Assembly (NCBI GenBank): GCA_011176545.1
Contig: DUEN01000003.1
Span: forward strand, 1-64,000
Source of the DNA: Caldilineae bacterium
Lineage (GTDB): Bacteria; Chloroflexota; Anaerolineae; DUEN01
Direction of reading: 5' to 3'
Length of the DNA: 64,000 nt
Shown: positions 56,212 through 64,000 of the stretch, piece after piece
Layout of the letters: every line of letters starts with the position of its first letter
How positions within the stretch are numbered: position 1 is the stretch's first letter
Notes under the pieces: model-generated
What the model was told of the DNA's origin: nothing
The model's input: only the letters and a program-made list of their open reading frames with translations
Database searches by the model: none
Made by a program: the position numbers and the translations under genes

Positions 56212-57238
56212 AAACGCTGATGGGATAACGGCCGTATTTGCGCACTGCTTCGGATAAAGCGAGGACGTTTTCCGGCTTCAGATACGCGGCCAGGCTGTTG
56301 CCGCTGGTCACGATGTAACCGCCGCCCGGCGCCACGTCGCGGATCAGCTCCCGGACCTCTCGGTCCACATCCTCCGGCGTGCCCATCCCCAGGATGTTGA
56401 GATCCACGTTCCCGAGCAGGCAGAGGCGATCGCCGTAGTCCCGCTTCATGGCCCGGATGTCCATGGCCCCCTTTTCGATGGGATGTAGCCCGGAGATCCC
56501 CAGGCTGAGCAGGTCATCCAGGAAGGGGAGCACATAGCCATCGCTGTGGATGACCCAGGGGAGGGTGATCCTCTCCGCCACCCGCTCATAACGGGGGAGG
56601 ATCAATTCCCGGAAGATCTCGGGCGAGAAGAAGGGGGCGCTCTTGAAGGCCATGTCATCGGTGGAGATGAACACGTCAAAGCCGAGCTGGCAGACGCGTT
56701 CAGCGACGACCGCCGTCCAATCGCAGTAGCGGTCGAGCACGGCCTCCACGAAGGGGCGATTCTCATAGAGGGCGATGCAGAAGTTGGTCATCCCCATGCT
56801 GAGCATGGTGGGGAAAAGCCCGATGCGGGTGACGAAGAAGAGCGCGTAGTCATCTTTGCCCTTGACGAAAGCTTCTGCCTCGGCGTATAGCGCGTCGTCG
56901 TAAGGATCAGGCAGCTCCAGCCGATCGAGATCCGCCTCGGTCTTGATAAGCCCCTCGCCATAGAACAGGCGGCCGTCCTTGCCTGGGTTCTTCTCCGCGT
57001 ACACGGGCGCCCGCAGGACGTAGCTGATGTTGTCCAGATGCAAGCGGCTTGCGATGGCTTTTGCCTCCTCGATGGTGTACTGGTTCACCTCGAGGTTGGT
57101 GGCCTGGCTGGTGGGCTCGCCCCAGCCCATGATCCTCTGGGCCAGGAAGCGGTCAACCCCCAGCTCGCAGTAGGGCACGCGATCGGGTTCCTCTCGGTTC
57201 AGGGCTGCCAGGACTCTCTCTCGTGAGCTCATCTCCAT
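56210..57238 (-). CDS. UroD-family protein (second paralog)
   Basis: A 342-residue UroD/methyltransferase-like TIM barrel. N-terminal SSRERVLAALNREEPDRVPY and C-terminal IHSDGYVLPFLDDLLSLGISGLHPIEKGAMD are family marks. The metal-binding HxCxn motif of MtaA is not seen. It is related to the first gene in the window but not adjacent. Function unknown. Confidence 0.78.
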   Translation of the reverse strand: MEMSSRERVLAALNREEPDRVPYCELGVDRFLAQRIMGWGEPTSQATNLEVNQYTIEEAKAIASRLHLDNISYVLRAPVYAEKNPGKDGRLFYGEGLIKTEADLDRLELPDPYDDALYAEAEAFVKGKDDYALFFVTRIGLFPTMLSMGMTNFCIALYENRPFVEAVLDRYCDWTAVVAERVCQLGFDVFISTDDMAFKSAPFFSPEIFRELILPRYERVAERITLPWVIHSDGYVLPFLDDLLSLGISGLHPIEKGAMDIRAMKRDYGDRLCLLGNVDLNILGMGTPEDVDREVRELIRDVAPGGGYIVTSGNSLAAYLKPENVLALSEAVRKYGRYPISV

Positions 57239-57468
57239 TGTAACGTCTCCTTATATACGTGAGGCGATATTTAGCGTTGCTGTTTAAGCCCACTTTTGGC
57301 CACTATGTGGTTCGCGATGACTTTCTCTCCAACTATCATATTGTATCACGTGTGTCAGAGTTTCGTCCACACCTTTGTTACCAGTAGGTAACCATTTTGG
57401 CGGGAAAGTCTCGAAAAATTTTAAGGTGGCGAGCTTATAGAGTGTTACCCGTGAGTTACAATATAGTT
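57239..57468. promoter_or_regulatory. AT-rich gap with operator-like repeats before the XRE gene
   Basis: GTTACC-AGTA-GGTAAC (57377-57392) is a perfect 6-bp palindrome with 4-base centre. A related GTTACC and GTTAC pair lies at 57444-57459, just before the ATG at 57469. A regulator binding here would block its own promoter. The base composition is clearly lower in GC than in neighbouring gaps. Confidence 0.6.
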
Positions 57469-57963
57469 ATGGGGAGGATATTGGGTGAGAGGGTTGTAGC
57501 TTTACGTAAGCGCAAGGGCTGGTCCCAAGGGCAGCTGTTGGTCCAGGCCAAGCGCCTTATTGGACATAGCAGACTGTCCCGTAAAACAATTTCACAAATT
57601 GAAAATAATAGATATCCCAGTGAGCCTGGGGCTTGGCTGATCGAAACACTCGCTACCGTCCTCGATACCACCTCCGACTATCTCCTCGGCTTGGCAGATG
57701 ACCCACTACCGCGACGGCAGGAGATGCTAGCTGGGACAGCACCCGAACCGGACCTGTTATCGCTCATCGAGCGCCTGAGTCGCCTCCCGGAGGATGAGCG
57801 TAAGGAGTGGGTTAACATATTTTCCTGGATCCTCGATGTCAGTGAGAAGCCCGCTGAGGGCCCAGGAATTCACTCGTCTGTTCGACCTTCTCTTGTAGGA
57901 AAGGAAGGAACAGAGGATGAAAAGCAAGAAGATTGTAGCCCGAGTAGGAGTGGCTGTGGCTAG
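57469..57963 (+). CDS. XRE-family helix-turn-helix regulator
   Basis: A 164-residue regulator. The helix-turn-helix is about 5-75 (RILGERVVALRKRKGWSQGQLLVQA and LSRKTISQIENNRYPS, with TTSDYLLGLADD at the end of the domain). ATG at 57469 was chosen because the domain begins there; no strong ribosome site is seen. The last 47 bases overlap the next gene in another frame, and the C-terminus is unrelated to the family. Operator-like repeats precede it. Confidence 0.82.
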   Translation: MGRILGERVVALRKRKGWSQGQLLVQAKRLIGHSRLSRKTISQIENNRYPSEPGAWLIETLATVLDTTSDYLLGLADDPLPRRQEMLAGTAPEPDLLSLIERLSRLPEDERKEWVNIFSWILDVSEKPAEGPGIHSSVRPSLVGKEGTEDEKQEDCSPSRSGCG

Positions 57964-60094
57964 TTGGGCAGTGTGCCTAGCAGCTCTCCTAGGACTGCTA
58001 AAGGGTCTAAGCGTCAATGCAGGGACAAATGTTTGGACGCCTCTCAATGGTCCTTCTATAAGTGGTGGAAGCGTTGCGGCCCTCGCAGTACATCCTATCG
58101 TTTCCGGCACCCTCTACGCTGTGGTGAATTCATCGGGCAGTGAGATCACCTACTGGGGTCAAGTGGGTAAGATCTTCAAGACAACCGATGGTGCAGCCAC
58201 CTGGACGGCGATCTACACTCCCAGTGTCAAACTCCAATCTCTGGCTCTTACCGACACGCTCGTCTACGCTGGTGGATGGGGGTATCCTCACAAGAGCTCC
58301 ATCTACCGTAGCGTTGACGGGGGCCTCAATTGGGAGCGGGTATACACTACAACTAAATCCTGGAATAGCGTCTTCGCCTTGGCCATCCATCCCGCCATCA
58401 CCTCCACCGTCTATGCCGCAGGAATGGAAAGTGCCAATTCTGACCCCGATGGTGTGGTCTACCGGAGTACCGACGGTGGGGCCAACTGGACACGAGCATT
58501 TACGGTAACTGGCGGTGCATTCTTTGGCGCCCTGGCCGTTAACCCCTTTACCCCTACCATCCTCCTCGCTGGCGGTGGAAGCCGTACCGGCGGCTTCATC
58601 TATCGCAGCGAAGATGGGGGACTCCGTTGGACAAAGGTGTACACAACCCCACCGGGATACTACGTTTCCTCCCTGGCTTTCCATCCCCTAACGCCAACCC
58701 TGGCCTATGCTGCCAGCAGTTGGCCAGGGATGCCCAGCGCCCTTTATCGTAGCCAGGATGGGGGTCGCACCTGGAGCGGTATACTCACTGATATGGCTGG
58801 CCCCTTTGCCTTGGAGCCGCCGAACACCATCTATGTCGCCCAGGCTTGGGGCAAGATTCGCAAAAGCACCGACGGCGGTGACACTTGGACCGAGGTGAGC
58901 GATTCTCCTGGCGGTGCGCAGTTGCTAACCATTGACCTGGCTCTTGTGCCTCACGTGCTTTATCTGGGCCTATTCGCAAGAGGCATCTACATCAGCACTG
59001 ACGGTGGGGAAAATTGGTCAGATGCGAATAACGGCCTCGAACTCCTCTTGATACCTAGTGTCATCGCCGTTGACCCTAAGCGGCCCAGTTATCTCTACAC
59101 AGCAGGCGGCCATCCTGGCGGCTTCCGGAGCACTGACGGCGGTATACATTGGCAGCAACTCCAGGACGTGCCCTACCTTTACGCCTTCGCCATCCACCCT
59201 CTCACCACGGACGTCATCTACGCCGGAGGGGACTGTGATCGCTGCGCGACCATCTACCGCAGCGCTGACAGCGGCGTACATTGGACGGGATTGTACACCT
59301 CGCCGGTTATCGCTCAGGGCGGCAGCCAGCGCATCGCCGCTTTGGCCATTGACCCCCTCACTCCGACCACGATCTATGCTGCCGGGGTGGACTGGATACC
59401 AGGCGCATCTCCGGAGGGGGTGATCCTGCGCAGTACTGAGGGTGGTGAGATCGGGACGTGGACGAAGGTGTATACGGTAACTGCTGAGTGGAAGGGTTTC
59501 GACATCCTGGCCATTAACCCCCTCACCACCAGCATTCTCTATGCTGGGGCGCAAGACTGCAGTGGTGGCTATCCCTGCATAGGTGCTCTTTACCGGACTA
59601 CCGATGGTGGGCAGAATTGGGCGGCGGTGCTTACTAGCACTAACCTTTTCCGCTCACTCGTCGTTGACCACTGGCGTCCCAACATAGTTTACGTTGCGGA
59701 TGAAAGGTACAGGGTCTATAAGAGCACCGACGGTGGCGATAGCTGGGTTATAATCCGCCACTCCCCTCAGCAGCCGGGTGATCCTCCCAGTGGCCATTTG
59801 CTGGCCATAGACCCTCGTGTGCCCGCCTACCTTTACCTGGCCGGTATGGGCTGGGTGGGGCGCAGCAGCGACGGAGGCGGTACCTGGGAGGATCTAGGTA
59901 CTGGGCTGCCGAGGAGCCTGAATCCCACCGCCCTGGCCCTCGACAGCAGCACCGTAACCCAAACCCTCTATCTGGGGGCCAATGGCGTGTGGAGCTATAG
60001 CCAACCTTGGCCTGGGACTATTCTATATCTACCTCTCGCAGTGAAGAACTGCGTCTCTCAACGAGAGGGGGATCTCTGTCCCTCTGAGAGGTAG
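57917..60094 (+). CDS. Secreted Asp-box (BNR) beta-propeller protein
   Basis: A 725-residue secreted protein. N-terminal signal about 10-35, then about 13 Asp-box repeats (STDGGANW, SEDGGLRW, SQDGGRTW, STDGGDTW and others), which fold as seven- or more-bladed propellers like sortilin or xyloglucanases. The C-terminus ILYLPLAVKN resembles the conserved end of many Chloroflexota exported proteins. Propellers bind glycans or proteins. Its start overlaps the XRE gene, so both are likely on one transcript. Confidence 0.88.
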   Translation: MKSKKIVARVGVAVASWAVCLAALLGLLKGLSVNAGTNVWTPLNGPSISGGSVAALAVHPIVSGTLYAVVNSSGSEITYWGQVGKIFKTTDGAATWTAIYTPSVKLQSLALTDTLVYAGGWGYPHKSSIYRSVDGGLNWERVYTTTKSWNSVFALAIHPAITSTVYAAGMESANSDPDGVVYRSTDGGANWTRAFTVTGGAFFGALAVNPFTPTILLAGGGSRTGGFIYRSEDGGLRWTKVYTTPPGYYVSSLAFHPLTPTLAYAASSWPGMPSALYRSQDGGRTWSGILTDMAGPFALEPPNTIYVAQAWGKIRKSTDGGDTWTEVSDSPGGAQLLTIDLALVPHVLYLGLFARGIYISTDGGENWSDANNGLELLLIPSVIAVDPKRPSYLYTAGGHPGGFRSTDGGIHWQQLQDVPYLYAFAIHPLTTDVIYAGGDCDRCATIYRSADSGVHWTGLYTSPVIAQGGSQRIAALAIDPLTPTTIYAAGVDWIPGASPEGVILRSTEGGEIGTWTKVYTVTAEWKGFDILAINPLTTSILYAGAQDCSGGYPCIGALYRTTDGGQNWAAVLTSTNLFRSLVVDHWRPNIVYVADERYRVYKSTDGGDSWVIIRHSPQQPGDPPSGHLLAIDPRVPAYLYLAGMGWVGRSSDGGGTWEDLGTGLPRSLNPTALALDSSTVTQTLYLGANGVWSYSQPWPGTILYLPLAVKNCVSQREGDLCPSER

Positions 60095-60194
60095 GTCAAC
60101 AGCGGCAACGCATCTTAGAGGTGAGGATAGAAACCATGCGGCTGGTTAGGTTTTTATCCCCTCACCTATACGGTGCTTGGGGAGGCATGGGCTG

Positions 60195-61010
60195 GTGAAC
60201 AAGTGGTTAAAGATGGCGTTTCTGGCAGCCCTGTTGATGGGGGCGGGGTACTTCTGCGGGGCAGTCTGCAAGCAGATCGGCCGGGCTTGTGAGTTGACCC
60301 TTTTCCCTTCTAAGGAGCTCTTGGGGCTCTTGCTATGGTTCCTACTAGCTCTGGGAGCCATAGCGGTAACTGCTGGCTTGGTAGCTGCTTTGTTGCGGCC
60401 TGTGTGGGTGGGAGTGATCGCCTTTGCTCTCTCTGGGCTGACCATGCTCCTGGGCTGGCAGGTGACAGTGGTCAGCAGCGTTCTGGTCCTGATGTACTTT
60501 CTGGCCGCATCTTTCTATGCCATGAGAGTTGCCAGGGAGCTGAATGAACGCATCAGGTTCTCCGTGCGACCTATCGGCGAAGGCCAGGACATACTGCTGA
60601 TGGCCCTCATTCTCGTGGTTTGTGGCAGCTTGTATCTCGGTTATACAGTGTATATCGAGCGGGAAGGTTTCTCGATACCCGAATCTTATATCGAGATGTT
60701 CATGGAGCAGATGGAAAAACAAATCGAAGGGCGGATACCGCAGGAGGAGCGCCAGGAAGCGGTAGCCAAATTCAGAGAGGAATTTCGACGCAATATAGAT
60801 GGATTCCTTGAGCGCATGGTGAAGCCTTATGAGCGATTCATCCCATTGACCATAGTGGCTAGTCTGTTTATGCCTTTGGTAACGATCACCCGCCTACTGG
60901 CCTGGGTACCGTCTGTGATTCTGAGGCTTGTCTTTCCTCTGCTCACGGCGCTGGGCGTGACAAAGGTGGTTTTTGAGACCCGGGAGGTGCAAAGGCTGGT
61001 CATTAGCTAA
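60195..61010 (+). CDS. Membrane protein, unknown
   Basis: About 271 residues. Hydrophobic segments near 5-25, 40-65, 70-105, 130-155 and 215-260, with a charged helical stretch between 160 and 210 (MEQMEKQIEGRIPQEERQEAVAKF). GTG at 60195 has GGGGAGG upstream. I do not recognise it. It shares the island with the XRE and propeller genes. Confidence 0.7.
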   Translation: MNKWLKMAFLAALLMGAGYFCGAVCKQIGRACELTLFPSKELLGLLLWFLLALGAIAVTAGLVAALLRPVWVGVIAFALSGLTMLLGWQVTVVSSVLVLMYFLAASFYAMRVARELNERIRFSVRPIGEGQDILLMALILVVCGSLYLGYTVYIEREGFSIPESYIEMFMEQMEKQIEGRIPQEERQEAVAKFREEFRRNIDGFLERMVKPYERFIPLTIVASLFMPLVTITRLLAWVPSVILRLVFPLLTALGVTKVVFETREVQRLVIS

Positions 61011-61057
61011 CCCCGTGTGCAAGTTTCGGGGTTGAAAGGAAAGGGAGCCTCCTGTAA

Positions 61058-61192
61058 GATTGGGCCCGCGATCTGTGGCATCTCTCCTCTCGTTGGTGGC
61101 GCAAGATTTTGGCCCATACGTTCGGGATCTGGTTCTGCCAGCAATTAGGTCTGGACTCACTGCTACAGTTTGACAAGGCTATCGCTCTCTGA
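61058..61192 (+). pseudogene. C-terminal remnant of an insertion-sequence transposase
   Basis: A 44-codon open stretch ending in TGA reads LWHLSSRWWRKILAHTF, then FCQQLGLDSLLQFDKAIAL. It looks like the last part of a DDE-type transposase (IS982-like pattern of WR/AHT/QLGLxxLLQF), but the upstream part is missing. Family is uncertain. Confidence 0.6.
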
Positions 61193-61280
61193 AAACCCGC
61201 ACACCTGGTTAGCTAGACACGCTCTTAGAGAAGCCGGGGTTCTATGGGTTTGTGCCCAACCTGGATGCGGGCGAGGGCGG

Positions 61281-64000
61281 TCAGACCTCCTCCCCGCGCT
61301 TTAGCCGCTCGGCCAGCCATTGGGTCAGCGGTGAGGGCTCTACGTCCAACTCATGCCTGAGGGCTTCCATCGCCTCGTTATACGTCTTGAGGGCCAGGGC
61401 ACGTTGCCCCTGGCGTGCATAAGCGCGCATCAGGGCCTGATACCCTTCCTCTAGCCACGGGGCAGCCTGAACCGTGCGTCGCGCCCAGTCTGCGGCCTCG
61501 CCAGGACGGCCGTGGATCAAAAGGGTTTGGGCGACATATAGACAACCCTCGATATAGAGCTCCCGCAGCCGCTCCCGGGGCTCCAACAGCCACTCCTCGT
61601 AAGGCAATTCAGGTAGCAGGGGCTCCCATCCCTCCAAGGCTGTCAACAGATCCTCCGGTAACGGCGGCACGTCCTGCTCCTGGGCGGCCTCGAGCGCGCC
61701 CTGTACCGTCGCTTCGAAGGTCTCCACGTCTACCTCGATTATGTCGCGAGGATCGAACTGGTATATTTCTCCCTCAACAGCCATGTATCGACAGTGGGAC
61801 TTGGGACGCATGTAGGGTTCCAGCACGCGTCGCAGCCGGCTGTGGACGGTGCGGAAGGTGGTCCAAGCTTTCTGCGGATCGGATTGGGGCCACAGGTCGT
61901 CCAGGATGCGGTCACGAGACAGAGGAACACCCCGGTGCAGAGCGAAATATTGAAACAGGCGCCGCACGATGGGGCGTTGCCAGGCTCCGTCGGGTATAGG
62001 CTGTCCCCCGCGCCACAAGGCGAAGTCACCCAGAAGTTTGACCTTCAGAGGCGGTGGGGGCTGAGACTCCAAATGGGTCAGCGCCGCTTCCAGGGCAGCG
62101 ATCACTTCTCTGTCTCTTTCAGCGCTGAGGGCGGCGGTCAGGACGGGCATGGCTTCCTCGCGACCGATGGCCGCCAGCGCCTGAGCGACCCGGACGCGCG
62201 CCGGAGGAGCCTGGTGCTCCAAGAGGGGGAGCACCGCTTCCAGTTTGCTGGTGGCCTGGAGCCCGGCGATGGCCTGATCCACAGCGATCCCTTCGGCCAG
62301 GAGCAACGCCCAGAATGCCGCACCGAGGTCTGGGTCGCGGTGCGTCAACAGATGTTCGTATCCCGGGGCCTTCAATCCGAATAGCGCGGCGTACACGTGT
62401 CGTCGCCAGCGCGGGTCGTCTCGCCGCCAACACCGGAGGGCTAACAGCGCTCGCAGGCGCACGAGTTGCGCTCTGGCACGGAGCCAGAAGAGGTTCTCCG
62501 TTTCCGGATGCAAGGGCGCATCTCGGTCGGCCAGGGCGATGTCCCGTTCCAGGGCCAGGGCAGCCCGATAAGCCGGCCAGGCTCCCGGGTGCGTTAGGGC
62601 CTCTTCGGCATGACGCACGGCATCCTCGCAACGTCCCTGTCGCCGAAAGAGCCAGGCCTGGGCCAAGGCCAGCCAGATCACGCTGAGCGGATCACCGCCT
62701 GCGAACGTCATGGCTCGATCCAACGCGGCCTGAGCCTTTGCGAAGTCGCCTCGACCGGTCTCCAGGAATCCCCGGTACGTGCAGAGCCAGTACATATCAT
62801 CGTCGATCCGCTCTTCAAGCTGATCCGCCAGTGCCTCGAGGTTCGCCAGCCTTGCCTGCAGCTCATCCCAGTCGCCCATTGCGATGCAAAGCTCGCACCA
62901 TTCCACGAGGTAAGCCCCCACCTCGTAAGGGCGACTTTCCTTGACGTAAGCCGCGTTGCGTTCCATCAGCGCCCGAGCAGTCTCGAAGGCCCCACGTTGG
63001 GTGAGGACGAGGACGATGTGGTTGTGGCGGGCGTACATCGCCAGGGCCTCATCGCCCACGGCTTCGGCCAGCTCCGTTGCCTGCGTATAAGCTCTGCTGG
63101 CTTCGTGCACGCGTCCAAGCCCGGCCAGATTCTCGGCCACCGTCTTGGTGACCCGCGCCCGCATGGCATCGTCGCAGGTCGGATCGGCGAGCAGTTGGTT
63201 CAGAGTAGCCAGGCTTTCCTTGTAATCACCATCCAAGAAGTGGAGCATGCCGATGGCCTGAAGGGCCCTGTGACGGAGGGCCGGATCGTCCGTGACTTCC
63301 GCCAGGCGGCGGACTCTTTCGCTATAAGCTCGGGCCTCCGGCCATCCCCCGGTCTCGTGAACGGACGAGACCAGACGGATCAGGAGATCCGGATAAGCCG
63401 TATGTACATCGTCGCTCAGGCTCGTAATCCAGCGCCGGAATGTCCACACCCGGCCTTCGATCTTGGTGAACTCGGGGGGCAATTGCAAGATCAACCGGGC
63501 CGCGCGGTCCTGCAACCCGCCGGCCAAGGCGTGCTCGATGGCCATCTCCAGGTCGTCGTGGGCTTCAAACCAGGTGACGACTTGATGGAAAATCGGGCGC
63601 AGGTCCACCGTTGCCTGCTGCAATAGAAACTCCCGTATCAGCTCGTGATACCGGAACCAGCCCGGTTCCTCGGCCGGTTCCAGGAAGAGGTTGTGGCGTT
63701 GGATTTCCTGGCGCAGCGTCATGGCATCACCGCCAGGCCCCAACAGCTCGGCGGCCAGCTCGTCATTGAAGCGCAGGGGGACGGCCGTCAGGGTCCAGAA
63801 GCGCAGCAGCTCCAAGGGCAATGTCTGGGCCAGGGTGCGAGCCAGGTAAGCGAAGAGCTCTACCTCGGCTATCGGGCGGGGATCCGGTGTAGCCTGAACT
63901 CGAGCCAGCAGCGCCAGAGCCAGAGGCCAGCCGCCGGTGCGCTCGTGCCATGTGGCCATCAGCTCTGGCGTATCGGCGTAGCGTTGCTTCAGGAAGACCT
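61281..64000 (-). CDS. MalT-like regulator with C-terminal BTAD (SARP-type) domain, 5' end outside window
   Basis: At least 906 residues; the frame is open to the window edge, so the N-terminus (probable ATPase part) is not seen. Visible order: ATWHERTGGWPLAL, as in the end of a MalT-type ATPase, a helical TPR-rich middle (about 120-620), and a C-terminal DNA-binding half (LKVKLLGDFALWRGGQPI and SRLRRVLEP) followed by the BTAD domain (about 750-890). Large single-protein activators of this kind respond to a metabolite and ATP. No target gene is obvious. Confidence 0.88.
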   Translation of the reverse strand, partial: VFLKQRYADTPELMATWHERTGGWPLALALLARVQATPDPRPIAEVELFAYLARTLAQTLPLELLRFWTLTAVPLRFNDELAAELLGPGGDAMTLRQEIQRHNLFLEPAEEPGWFRYHELIREFLLQQATVDLRPIFHQVVTWFEAHDDLEMAIEHALAGGLQDRAARLILQLPPEFTKIEGRVWTFRRWITSLSDDVHTAYPDLLIRLVSSVHETGGWPEARAYSERVRRLAEVTDDPALRHRALQAIGMLHFLDGDYKESLATLNQLLADPTCDDAMRARVTKTVAENLAGLGRVHEASRAYTQATELAEAVGDEALAMYARHNHIVLVLTQRGAFETARALMERNAAYVKESRPYEVGAYLVEWCELCIAMGDWDELQARLANLEALADQLEERIDDDMYWLCTYRGFLETGRGDFAKAQAALDRAMTFAGGDPLSVIWLALAQAWLFRRQGRCEDAVRHAEEALTHPGAWPAYRAALALERDIALADRDAPLHPETENLFWLRARAQLVRLRALLALRCWRRDDPRWRRHVYAALFGLKAPGYEHLLTHRDPDLGAAFWALLLAEGIAVDQAIAGLQATSKLEAVLPLLEHQAPPARVRVAQALAAIGREEAMPVLTAALSAERDREVIAALEAALTHLESQPPPPLKVKLLGDFALWRGGQPIPDGAWQRPIVRRLFQYFALHRGVPLSRDRILDDLWPQSDPQKAWTTFRTVHSRLRRVLEPYMRPKSHCRYMAVEGEIYQFDPRDIIEVDVETFEATVQGALEAAQEQDVPPLPEDLLTALEGWEPLLPELPYEEWLLEPRERLRELYIEGCLYVAQTLLIHGRPGEAADWARRTVQAAPWLEEGYQALMRAYARQGQRALALKTYNEAMEALRHELDVEPSPLTQWLAERLKRGEEV

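Noticed and set aside
1-64000. tRNA, rRNA, riboswitch or CRISPR array
   Set aside because: I saw no T-loop/anticodon pattern, no rRNA segment, no known riboswitch core, and no regularly spaced direct repeats.

Overview
The window reads as a stretch of chromosome from a GC-rich, Gram-positive-like or monoderm bacterium, most likely a member of the Chloroflexota (Anaerolineae/Caldilineae/Thermoflexus side). The pointers are inference, not proof: secreted proteins with long Pro/Thr linkers (fasciclin lipoprotein, M23 peptidase, peptide-binding protein), a secreted beta-propeller ending in a YLPLAVKN-type C-terminus, a MalT-like/SARP regulator, a NurA nuclease paired with a HAS-barrel protein, methyltransferase-like UroD paralogs, and intergenic spaces filled with palindromic and GAGACGCAGAG-type repeats. 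No rRNA, tRNA or CRISPR array was seen.

Layout. Positions 243-16660 are almost entirely minus-strand: a UroD-family protein, a divergent triose-phosphate isomerase and a membrane dipeptidase; a GAF histidine kinase with a decayed receiver; acpS; three M16 peptidase subunits (one lacking the zinc site); UDP-glucose dehydrogenase; a flippase-like membrane protein; a SWIM zinc-finger miniprotein; then an operon of membrane-anchored unknown, rsmI and a GH20-type glycosidase. A 290-bp near-perfect inverted repeat at 16760-17049 separates this from a plus-strand run (17125-27120): aldo/keto reductase, TPR protein, DapA-family lyase, phosphoribosyltransferase, a receiver-TadZ-like ATPase, a class IV aminotransferase, glycogen synthase, a GalT/HIT-like enzyme and a ceramidase-like lipoprotein broken by a 4-bp duplication.

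Positions 27419-30606 (minus) hold a Cys-rich unknown, a GNAT acetyltransferase, an ECF sigma factor with its zinc-type anti-sigma factor, and a multi-pass membrane protein. A consensus sigma-A promoter (30768-30796) then drives an oligopeptide ABC transporter operon (ATPase, binding protein, two permeases, second ATPase) followed by a small Tic20/DUF4870 protein and a six-haem cytochrome c. A strong bidirectional terminator separates these from a convergent 1028-residue FAD/Fe-S oxidoreductase with a Met/Pro-rich tail and a PocR-domain regulator.

From 44572 onward: NurA and HAS-barrel partner; fasciclin lipoprotein; methyltransferase; 2-hydroxyacid dehydrogenase; a nitrilase-fold protein lacking its catalytic Cys; two small membrane proteins; a haem-binding protein; a membrane-anchored glycosidase coupled to a family-3 solute-binding protein; M23 peptidase; trmD; a second UroD paralog. 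Positions 57300-61200 look like an acquired island: XRE regulator overlapping a 13-Asp-box secreted propeller, a membrane protein, and the tail of a decayed transposase. The window ends inside a large MalT/BTAD regulator.

The observations I would follow up first are the 290-bp foldback, the frameshifted ceramidase, the nitrilase pseudoenzyme, the motor-less NurA partner, the Fe-S protein with the Met/Pro tail, and the composite repeat arrays that recur in gaps between genes.
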